DNA of 10,383 nucleotides. Source: an uncultured Clostridia bacterium. GTDB lineage: Bacteria > Bacillota > Clostridia > TANB77 > CAG-508. The position numbers were made by a program, and so were the translations under genes. The stretch spans positions 1 to 10,383 of the forward strand of contig CARBKU010000030.1 in NCBI GenBank assembly GCA_948946035.1, read 5' to 3'. The notes beneath the pieces are model-generated. The model did not search any database. It had not been told where the DNA came from and saw only the letters and a program-made list of their open reading frames with translations. Of this stretch, positions 1 through 5,782 are shown piece by piece. Position 1 is the first letter of the stretch. Each line of letters starts with the position of its first letter.

Positions 1-129
1 AGATGTAAAGATATTAAAAGTAGATTACCAAAGATAGAAGATAATCTTAATGAATTAGATTATCAAGAAGAACAAGAGAAAAATAAAGAAAATAAAAAAT
101 CTAAATTAAGAAAGGAGAAAAACAAATAA
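1..129 (+). CDS. C-terminal end of an upstream protein, probably the conjugative relaxase (5' truncated)
   Basis: Frame 1 is open from the window edge to a TAA at 127-129 and gives the last 42 residues of a protein. The tail is charged and helical, contains the stretch RLPKIEDNLNEL, and ends in a Lys/Glu/Asn-rich run. The stop overlaps the PcfB start by one base (TAATG), so the two genes are translationally coupled. In related elements the gene directly before PcfB is the MOB-type relaxase, and charged C-terminal tails are common there. That identity rests on position and tail character only, because the catalytic N-terminal domain lies outside the window. Confidence 0.55.
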   Translation, partial: RCKDIKSRLPKIEDNLNELDYQEEQEKNKENKKSKLRKEKNK

Positions 130-905
130 TGAGTGTATCAGGAGATTCTGCTGAACAAGTAGTACGATTAAGTTTAGAAGGTTTTGAAGTAATTGCAAGA
201 TTAACTGGTAGTGGTGCTAAAAATATTGCTGCTATGTTATATACAATTATGAAAGATCAAAAACAAACAAAGGGCAAAACAAAATTAAATAATATGATTA
301 AATCTGGAAAAGCATTAAAAATATTTTCAATAAAAAAAGAAGATTTAAAAATGTTTCAAAAAAATGCAGATAGCTATGGAATTCTTTATAGTGCTTTAAT
401 AGATAAAAAGAATAAAAATCTTGATGGTATGGTAGATATAATGGTAAGAGATGAAGATGCACCGAGAATAAATAGAATAGTTGAAAGATTTAAACTAACA
501 ACAATAGATACTGCTAAAGTTCAAACAGTGGTACAAAAAGCTATTGAAGAAAGAAAAGAAAGTCAAAATCCAAAAGATAAAGGTGTTCAAGAAAAATCTA
601 AAGAAGAATTACTTGAAGAAGTTTTATCTCAAAAACCTATTCAAAAAGAAAATGTGCAACCTGAAAATTTCAATTATGCAATGACTGTAAAAAACCCTCA
701 GTCAGAGCATTCCTCAAAAACATTAATCAAAACCGAAGGGGTATCTAAACCTTTGAATAAGAAAAAATCTGTTAGAAAAGAATTAGCAGAAATTAAAGAA
801 GAGGTTAGAAAAGAAGCGGCAATTAAAGAAAAAGCACAAGAAAAGGATGTGAAAGAAGTTGCAACACGAAAACAAAAAGCACCTAAAGTTAAAGATGCTA
901 GATAG
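129..905 (+). CDS. pcfB: PcfB family protein (DUF3801), relaxase/coupling accessory factor
   Basis: This is a 258-residue soluble protein. Residues about 7-120 form the DUF3801/PcfB domain: AEQVVRLSLEG at the start, then GSGAKNIAAMLY, then a segment ending in APRINRIVERF. PcfB-type proteins work with the relaxase (PcfG in pCF10) and the VirD4 coupling ATPase at the cytoplasmic face in DNA processing and substrate hand-over. Residues about 140-258 are a low-complexity Lys/Glu/Ala tail with likely coiled coil (KELAEIKEEVRKEAA). Such tails vary in length and usually lack conservation. The ATG at 129 has AAAGGAG at 111-117 and overlaps the upstream stop. The gene ends 10 bases before the next start. 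The family assignment is firm; the exact role is inferred from the family. Confidence 0.9.
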   Translation: MSVSGDSAEQVVRLSLEGFEVIARLTGSGAKNIAAMLYTIMKDQKQTKGKTKLNNMIKSGKALKIFSIKKEDLKMFQKNADSYGILYSALIDKKNKNLDGMVDIMVRDEDAPRINRIVERFKLTTIDTAKVQTVVQKAIEERKESQNPKDKGVQEKSKEELLEEVLSQKPIQKENVQPENFNYAMTVKNPQSEHSSKTLIKTEGVSKPLNKKKSVRKELAEIKEEVRKEAAIKEKAQEKDVKEVATRKQKAPKVKDAR

Positions 906-915
906 GGGGAAAACA

Positions 916-1110
916 TTGGAAGAAACTAGAGTAATAAAATTAGATAAATATGATTATAAATTGATTATTAATGCTCTTAATGAATTTAGAAATATGAAAA
1001 TAAAAGAAGATATTGATACTGAAATTATTGATGATTTACTAATGAAATTATTTGATGCCCCAGTAGAAAAATCAAAATTTAAGGGAGAGCGTTATATAAG
1101 TGCAAGATGA
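916..1110 (+). CDS. Small conserved-type protein between PcfB and VirD4, function unknown
   Basis: This is a 64-residue protein starting EETRVIKLDKYDYKLIINAL, with no membrane segment or signal. It is mostly helical and charged, with the segment IINALNEFRN followed by a pair of acidic helices. I chose the TTG at 916 because AGGGGGA at 904-910 lies at ideal spacing. An in-frame ATG at 859 would have no ribosome binding site and would overlap PcfB by 47 bases. The 3' end overlaps the GTG start of virD4 by 11 bases, so all three genes are probably translated from one mRNA. Small proteins at this place are common in related elements, but I know of no established function. A helper of the coupling step is a guess from position. 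Confidence 0.75.
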   Translation: MEETRVIKLDKYDYKLIINALNEFRNMKIKEDIDTEIIDDLLMKLFDAPVEKSKFKGERYISAR

Positions 1111-2907
1111 TAAGAATACTCGTAAAATAATTTATGTAGTAGGTATTATTCCTATAATATGGTTAGCACTATTGATTGCTCCATATTTAAGTGGAGGACT
1201 AATTGAAATAGTAAAAAATAGTGAAACTATTTTTAATAATATATTCAAAATAAATTTTTGTGAGGATAGTATTAGAACTATTCTTATTTTTTTGATTATA
1301 TATTTTTTAGGAATAATGGTTTATGAATCTACTCGAAAAAATTACAGAAGAAAAGAAGAATATGGTTCAGCAGAATGGGGCAGTGCTGCAACATTAAATA
1401 AGAAATATAGACAAAAAGAAAATATGAATAAGTTATTAACTAAAAATGTAGCTTTAGGACTAAATGGAAAAAAGCATCGAAGAAATGTAAATGTTTTGGT
1501 AGTAGGTCGGTTCAGGTGCAGGTAAAACTTTTAGCTATTGCAAACCTAATGTTTTACAAGCAAATAGCTCTTATGTTGTTTTAGATCCAAAGGGAGAAAT
1601 AGTAAGAGATACAGGACATTTATTAGAAGAAAAAGGTTATGAGATAAGAGTATTAGATTTAATTAATATGGAAAAATCTCATTGTTATAATCCTTTTGTA
1701 TATATCAAAACAGATAATGATATTCAAAAATTGGTAACTAACCTATTTAAATCTACTACACCTAAAGGAAGTCAAAGTAATGATCCGTTTTGGGACACTG
1801 CAGCTAGTATGTTGTTACTTGCTTTAATATTTTACTTAAAATATGAAGCACCTGAAGAAGAACAAAATTTTGTAATGGTAATGGAATTATTAAGGGCAGG
1901 AGATGTAAAAGAAGATGATGACGAATACATATCTCCACTTGATATGTTATTTAATAGGTTAGAAACGAAAAATCCAGAACATATTGCATTAAAGTATTAT
2001 AGAGCATATCATTCAGGTTCAGCAAAAACTTTAAAATCAATACAAGTTACTCTTGCTAGTAGATTAGAAAAATTTAATTTGGATAGTTTAGCAAGTTTAA
2101 CTGCAACAGATGAACTAGATTTACCATCACTTGGCGAAAAGAAAGTTGCTTTATTTGCTATTATACCAGATAATGACACTTCATTTAATTTTTTAGTAAG
2201 TATTTTATATACTCAACTATTTCAGCAATTATTTTATTTAGCAGATTATAAATATGGTGGAAGTTTACCTGTGCATGTTCATTTTGTAATGGATGAATTT
2301 GCAAATGTATCTTTACCAGATGATTTTGATAAAATTTTATCTGTAATGAGAAGCAGAGAAGTTTCTGTTTCTATTATTTTGCAAAACCTGGCACAATTAA
2401 AAGCATTGTTCGAAAAGCAGTGGGAAAGTATAGTACGGAAATTGTGATGAATTTTTATATTTAGGTGGTAATGAACAAAGTACACATAAATATGTAAGCG
2501 AATTATTAGGAAAAGCAACTATTGATACAAATACTTATGGTCATTCTTATGGAAGTCATGGCAGTTATTCTACAAATGACCAAATGGCAGGCAGAGAGTT
2601 ATTGACTCCAGATGAAGTAAGAATGTTAGATAATCAATATGCGTTACTATTTATTAGAGGCGAAAGACCAGTAAAAGATTTTAAATATAATTTAAAAGAA
2701 CATCCAAATGCTAATAAAACTCCAATAGGAAATGGAAAACCATATATTCATGGTACAACTGAAAATTCTATTGGAAGTATTTCATTTAATCTTGAAGATA
2801 TAGATTTAAGTACAAAAGATATTATTGATATAGAATTACAAGATAATGATTATGAGTTATTATCAAATGAAGAAATTGATGAATATATCAAGGAAAGCAA
2901 TTTATAA
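1100..2907 (+). CDS. virD4: VirD4/TraG-type coupling ATPase, frame interrupted by two +1 shifts
   Basis: Type IV coupling proteins are membrane-bound hexameric ATPases that bring the relaxase-DNA complex to the secretion channel. The GTG at 1100 follows AAGGGAGAG at 1081-1089. With one extra C removed at 1508 and one at 2436, the product is 601 residues, the normal length. It has membrane helices at about 10-30 and 58-75, the family motif GSAEWGS near 89, Walker A VVGGSGAGKT at 134-143, LDPKGE soon after, and Walker B VMDEFA with D398/E399. The C-terminal part includes YLGGNEQST. As written, translation stops at 1525. The frame then continues open to a TGA at 2447, and a third segment runs to TAA at 2905. 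The internal ATGs at 1668 and 2584 have no ribosome binding site, so the pieces are not separate genes. It is either a double-frameshift pseudogene, a sequence artefact or a recoded gene; family identity is certain. Confidence 0.9.
1505..1511 (+). other. First +1 break of virD4, inside the Walker A motif (extra C at 1508)
   Basis: The sequence reads GTA GGT C GGT TCA GGT. In the incoming frame the codon after GGT is CGG, and a TAA follows five codons later at 1523-1525. Skipping C1508 gives GGT GGT TCA GGT GCA GGT AAA ACT, the complete P-loop. Reading the four bases CGGT as one glycine codon gives the same result. There is no homopolymer here and no strong upstream Shine-Dalgarno-like stimulator of the prfB kind. 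Confidence 0.85.
2433..2439 (+). other. Second +1 break of virD4 (extra C at 2436)
   Basis: The sequence reads ATA GTA C GGA AAT TGT GAT. In the incoming frame the codon after GTA is CGG, and a TGA follows three codons later at 2445-2447. Skipping C2436 gives SIV-GNCDEFLYLGG, the conserved region expected here. The break is again a C placed before an in-frame GGN glycine codon, outside any homopolymer. Confidence 0.85.
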
Positions 2908-2933
2908 TGTAGAAATATGTCGAATTATTTGTC

Positions 2934-2963
2934 TTGTATTATGACATTTTTTAATAGTATAAT
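2934..2963 (+). promoter_or_regulatory. Candidate vegetative promoter for the 72-residue small gene
   Basis: TTGTAT at 2934-2939 and a perfect TATAAT at 2958-2963 are 18 bases apart. They lie in the gap after the virD4 stop and just upstream of the small gene at 2996. Initiation would fall near 2970, leaving a short leader with the AGAGG ribosome binding site at 2984-2988. TATAAT-like strings are frequent in AT-rich DNA, so the call rests on the paired boxes and the position. Confidence 0.5.
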
Positions 2964-2995
2964 CAATTAAAATATACAAAAGAAGAGGTAATAAT

Positions 2996-3214
2996 ATGAG
3001 TAAAAAATTTAATTTAATTCAAGAAATTGAAGCGGCATTAAGCATAATTGTTAGAAAAACTAATGAAAATGATTATATTACATTCTTGTATAGTAATGAT
3101 TTATTAAAAGAATATGATGATGCTGTCAAGCATTTAGAAGAAGAATCATTAGAAGAAGATAAACTTGAGCAGATTTTAAAAATGTCAGAAAATAAATTGA
3201 AAGAATTATTATAA
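2996..3214 (+). CDS. 72-residue acidic helical protein of unknown function
   Basis: I do not recognise this protein. It has no signal peptide or membrane segment. The N-terminal half is mixed (LIQEIEAALSIIVRKTNEND, then TFLYSNDLL). The C-terminal half is acidic and helical, with EEESLEEDKLEQIL followed by KMSENKLKELL. The ATG at 2996 has AGAGG at 2984-2988. The gene sits between the coupling protein and the channel genes, with a candidate promoter just upstream (2934-2963) and a strong terminator 26 bases after its stop (from 3241). It therefore looks like a one-gene transcription unit inside the conjugation cluster. A small regulator or a fertility/entry-type modulator would suit such an arrangement, but nothing in the residues shows this. 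Confidence 0.75.
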   Translation: MSKKFNLIQEIEAALSIIVRKTNENDYITFLYSNDLLKEYDDAVKHLEEESLEEDKLEQILKMSENKLKELL

Positions 3215-3240
3215 AAATAAATTATAATGTAGGTTGCTAA

Positions 3241-3290
3241 AAGGGCTACAATAATTGAGCTAGAGCTTGATTATTGTGGCTCTTTTTTTG
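3241..3290 (+). terminator. Strong intrinsic terminator, possible attenuator before the channel genes
   Basis: The arms at 3241-3260 and 3265-3284 pair over 20 positions with a few G-U pairs and a four-base loop (TAGA). The T-run at 3283-3289 follows directly. It ends the small-gene unit and lies 56 bases before the Maff2 start. A 5-base segment upstream, TGTAG at 3228-3232, can pair with CTACA at 3246-3250 in the left arm. This would be a weak competitor only. Confidence 0.85.
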
Positions 3291-3345
3291 TGCCTAAAAA
3301 CCAATATTATGTTTATTTAAAATTTGAAGAAAGGAATTTAAGAAC

Positions 3346-3696
3346 ATGAAAAATAAAATTGAAATTAAAAATGAAAACAAAAGAGGAAAATTAGGAAAGA
3401 AAATTTTAAGTAGGGGAGCATTTATAATAGGATATGTAGCTGCATTAACTATATTTCAACAAGTAAATGTATTTGCTTCTGATGATCCATTAGCAGTTGT
3501 TAATAATTTATCTAATTTTATATTTGGATTAATTAGAGCTGTTGGTATGATAATTCTTGGCTTTGGTATAGTTCAAGTAGGAATGAGTTTAAAATCTCAT
3601 GATCCAACACAAAGAGCCAATGGAATAATGACTTTAGCAGGTGGTATTGTTATAACATTTGCTAAAGAAATCTTAAACTTGATTACAGGTGGCTAA
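3346..3696 (+). CDS. Maff2 family protein, pilin-like (VirB2-type) small membrane protein
   Basis: This is a 116-residue protein with a basic N-terminus (residues 1-23), a hydrophobic signal core at about 24-40 and a likely signal peptidase site V-F-A|S at 42-45. The mature part would be about 72 residues, with two membrane helices at about 57-80 and 93-112 separated by the polar turn SHDPTQRANG. This layout is that of VirB2-type pilins. The turn plus the glycine-rich second helix (GIMTLAGGIVITF) matches Maff2 proteins, which sit in this position in CTn elements. Many Maff2 proteins are shorter and lack such a long leader. AAGGA at 3331-3335 precedes the ATG. A stable hairpin follows the stop, which suits high expression relative to the genes downstream. 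The Maff2 call is good; the pilin role is inferred. Confidence 0.8.
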   Translation: MKNKIEIKNENKRGKLGKKILSRGAFIIGYVAALTIFQQVNVFASDDPLAVVNNLSNFIFGLIRAVGMIILGFGIVQVGMSLKSHDPTQRANGIMTLAGGIVITFAKEILNLITGG

Positions 3697-3710
3697 AATT
3701 TAATTTAAAG

Positions 3711-3756
3711 ATTAGACAGGTAATTTTATCTATTAAAAGATAAAAACCTGTCTAAT
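3711..3756 (+). terminator. Hairpin between Maff2 and the VirB6-like gene (partial terminator or mRNA stabiliser)
   Basis: ATTAGACAGGT at 3711-3721 pairs perfectly with ACCTGTCTAAT at 3746-3756. An inner stem, TTTTATC at 3724-3730 with GATAAAA at 3739-3745, encloses an eight-base loop. The tract after it (TTGATTTTG) is broken, so termination should be incomplete. It is followed at once by the AAGGAGG of the next gene, and no promoter is evident between. A read-through structure setting the ratio of Maff2 to channel proteins is the simplest reading. Confidence 0.65.
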
Positions 3757-3785
3757 TTGATTTTGATAATAAGGAGGGAACAAAA

Positions 3786-4613
3786 TTGAGTTGGATTCAA
3801 AGTAATTTAGAAAATGCTTTAAATACTTGGAATGGAAAATTAACAGAAATATATGAATTAGTTGTAACTCATCCTATGGATTTTAAAGGTGGCTCTATCT
3901 GGAAAGTGATTATGAATATAAATGGAGCAATGCAAGCAATAGGTTTAGCATTACTTGTATTATTTTTTGTTATAGGAGTAATGAAAACTTGTGGTTCTTT
4001 GACTGAAGTTAAGAAACCAGAACATGCCCTGCGACTCTTTATAAGATTTGCTATTGCTAAAATTGTAGTTACTCACGGAATAGAAATAATGAATGCAATA
4101 TTAAGCATAGGTTATGGGATAACAATGCAAGTAATGACAAAAACCTCTCTTTTAAATAGTCCTACATCACTTCCTGGAAGTATAGTTGATGCAATAAATA
4201 ATTTAGGATTTTTTGAACAAATACCTTTATGGGCTGTAACTTTGTTAGGTAGTTTATTTATAACTGTACTGTCATTTATTTTAATACTTACAGTATATGG
4301 TAGGTTTTTTAAAATTTATATGTATATGGCATTATCTCCAATACCATTGTCATCTTTTGCAGGACAACCAAGCGACCAAATAGGTAAAAGTTTTATAAAA
4401 TCATTTGCAGGAGTTTGTTTAGAAGGTGCAGTTATAATTCTTTCTTGTGTTATATTCTCCGTCTTTGCAAGTTCTGGTCCAAGTGTGGACACAGGTGCAG
4501 AAGCAGTAACTATGGTTTGGAAATATGTTGGAGAACTGATATTTAATATGCTAGTTCTGGTGGGAACAGTACGAATGTCAGATAGAATTGTAAAAGAAAT
4601 GATGGGATTATAG
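3786..4613 (+). CDS. VirB6/TrbL-like conjugal transfer membrane protein (CD1112-type)
   Basis: This is a 275-residue polytopic membrane protein with likely helices at about 46-67, 86-112, 146-171, 174-190, 206-228 and 245-262. VirB6-type proteins form the inner-membrane translocation channel of type IV secretion systems, together with VirB3/PrgI and VirB4. Fitting features are a position directly after Maff2, the usual length of about 280, and the conserved stretch FKIYMYMALSPIPLSSFAG near 175-193. In family members this loop precedes the C-terminal helices. The TTG at 3786 is chosen because a perfect AAGGAGG lies at 3771-3777, and no better in-frame start is near. The stop TAG overlaps the ribosome binding site of the next gene, indicating an operon. 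Confidence 0.85.
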   Translation: MSWIQSNLENALNTWNGKLTEIYELVVTHPMDFKGGSIWKVIMNINGAMQAIGLALLVLFFVIGVMKTCGSLTEVKKPEHALRLFIRFAIAKIVVTHGIEIMNAILSIGYGITMQVMTKTSLLNSPTSLPGSIVDAINNLGFFEQIPLWAVTLLGSLFITVLSFILILTVYGRFFKIYMYMALSPIPLSSFAGQPSDQIGKSFIKSFAGVCLEGAVIILSCVIFSVFASSGPSVDTGAEAVTMVWKYVGELIFNMLVLVGTVRMSDRIVKEMMGL

Positions 4614-4625
4614 GAGGTGTTTAGT

Positions 4626-5330
4626 TTGAACGAAGATAAAAGACAAAGAGCATTAAATAATGGAATGTTTGTAATGGATTTAGGTTATAGAAAAGAACAA
4701 CCTATTGCATTAGTAGAAAGAACATTTAATGATGGAACAAAAGAATATATTATTGCTTTTAATTATGAGATTAAAGATAACACTATTGATTGGAGTTATG
4801 GTTATTATTATTCAAATGATATAGGAAAAGCAAAAACAGACTTTAAAAGAGCTTTAAATGGAGAAAATTTGGCAAATACTTTTACAGATAAAGTTGAAGA
4901 AAAAGAACCAAAAGAAGATTTTGAATTTGAGTTTTATACTGAAGAAGAAATTAAAGAATTAATTAAGTCAAAAGCCGAATTATTCTATGTTGATGATGGT
5001 ATTGATGAAGCTATTATAAGATTTGAAGATATACCAGATTTTATTGTAGATTACAACAGAAAAATTGAAATGAGAGATTTGAAATTCTTTAAAGTAGGTA
5101 AAGACATATATGAACCTGATATTACAACTTACGGAGAATTTTTAAATAGTATTAGTCCAGATTTAAGAGAAAGAATGATTGATAGATTAGTTGAATTGCA
5201 AACAGATGAGGCAGAACCTAAAAAATATAAAATTATTAATGAAGATGTTTTTAGTCAAGTTAAAGATAAACTTGAACAAGAACAAGCTGCATTACGAAAA
5301 CAGAAAAATAAATATAAGGAGGCTAGATAA
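4626..5330 (+). CDS. Soluble 234-residue protein of unknown function in the transfer operon
   Basis: I do not recognise an enzyme family. There is no membrane segment, signal or metal motif. Residues about 10-70 look like a small beta-rich domain (FVMDLGYRKEQPIALVERTF, then WSYGYYY). An acidic linker at about 88-112 leads to a second part (about 113-215) containing the segment DITTYGEFLNSISPDLRERM. A charged coiled C-terminus ends the protein. The TTG at 4626 is preferred because AGGAGGTG at 4612-4619 lies just before it; the in-frame GTG at 4617 is inside that binding site. The stop overlaps the PrgI start (TAATG), so co-translation with the channel genes is likely. Related elements appear to carry a protein of this kind, which suggests an accessory rather than cargo role (inference). 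Confidence 0.8.
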   Translation: MNEDKRQRALNNGMFVMDLGYRKEQPIALVERTFNDGTKEYIIAFNYEIKDNTIDWSYGYYYSNDIGKAKTDFKRALNGENLANTFTDKVEEKEPKEDFEFEFYTEEEIKELIKSKAELFYVDDGIDEAIIRFEDIPDFIVDYNRKIEMRDLKFFKVGKDIYEPDITTYGEFLNSISPDLRERMIDRLVELQTDEAEPKKYKIINEDVFSQVKDKLEQEQAALRKQKNKYKEAR

Positions 5331-5782
5331 TGGAAGTAAAAATAAATAAAGATATTAGAGAATTTACTGAAAGTATATTTTTTGGACTGTCTATGCGACA
5401 GTTCATTTTTTCTTTACTAGCTTGTATTGTAGCTGTTATTTTATATTTTGCATTTAAACCATTCTTTGGAATAGAAACTTTATCCTGGATGTGCATATTA
5501 GGAGCTGCACCATTTGCAGTTTTAGGTTTCGTTAAATACAACGGTATGACTGCTGAAAAATTTGTAATGGCATGGATTAAATCTCAAATATTATCTCCAA
5601 AAAGATTATACTTTAAATCTACGAATTTTTATTATGAGATTTACAAAGAAGATATTGAAAATCTTCAATTAAAAGATGTTAGGAAACCTAAAAAAGAAAA
5701 AGTTATTAAAGATAAAAAATTAAAAAAAAAGTTGAAAATAGGGAAGGAGAAGATAGATGAAAACACTAACGAAAATATTTAA
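5330..5782 (+). CDS. prgI: PrgI family protein, VirB3-like channel subunit
   Basis: This is a 150-residue protein. The N-terminal half matches the PrgI family: a short cytoplasmic start (MEVKINKDIREF), two membrane helices at about 22-43 and 49-69, then the conserved stretch YNGMTAEKFVMAWIKSQ followed by LSPKRLYFKST. A very basic Lys-rich tail follows from about 113. PrgI proteins are small inner-membrane partners of the VirB4 ATPase, with the position and role of VirB3 in Gram-negative systems. AAGGAGG at 5316-5322 precedes the ATG. The gene overlaps the preceding stop by one base and overlaps virB4 by 26 bases, which is the classic coupled PrgI-VirB4 arrangement. Confidence 0.9.
   Translation: MEVKINKDIREFTESIFFGLSMRQFIFSLLACIVAVILYFAFKPFFGIETLSWMCILGAAPFAVLGFVKYNGMTAEKFVMAWIKSQILSPKRLYFKSTNFYYEIYKEDIENLQLKDVRKPKKEKVIKDKKLKKKLKIGKEKIDENTNENI

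Noticed and set aside
698..916. Reverse-strand frame over the 3' part of pcfB
   Set aside because: It is a shadow of the Lys/Glu-rich tail: a low-complexity Ser/Phe/Leu product with no support from context.
1500..1530. Reassignment of CGG to another amino acid as the explanation of the first break
   Set aside because: A changed meaning of CGG alone leaves the frame wrong and the TAA at 1523 in place. Only skipping a base or a four-base reading restores the P-loop.
1668..2447. Separate ATPase gene starting at the ATG at 1668
   Set aside because: No ribosome binding site, the start falls mid-domain after Walker A, and the frame is open upstream to 1509 and matches the missing part of VirD4. 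It is the middle piece of the shifted gene.
2433..2450. Recoding of the TGA at 2445 as a sense codon instead of a frameshift
   Set aside because: Reading through in the same frame gives another TGA at once and no VirD4-like sequence. The conserved sequence lies in the shifted frame, so a sense reading of TGA does not help.
1500..2450. Intron, IS or prophage insertion in virD4
   Set aside because: The flanking coding sequence is continuous at both sites apart from a single base. There is no room for an element.
2279..2518. Reverse-strand frame over virD4
   Set aside because: Antisense to the conserved Walker B region; no recognisable product or promoter.
2584..2907. Independent small gene from the ATG at 2584
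   Set aside because: No ribosome binding site, and the open frame continues upstream with conserved VirD4 sequence. It is the C-terminal piece of virD4.
4617..4625. GTG at 4617 as start of the 234-residue protein
   Set aside because: It lies inside the AGGAGGTG binding site. The TTG at 4626 has correct spacing.
5323..5541. Reverse-strand frame over prgI
   Set aside because: Antisense to a well-supported gene, with no ribosome binding site or plausible product.
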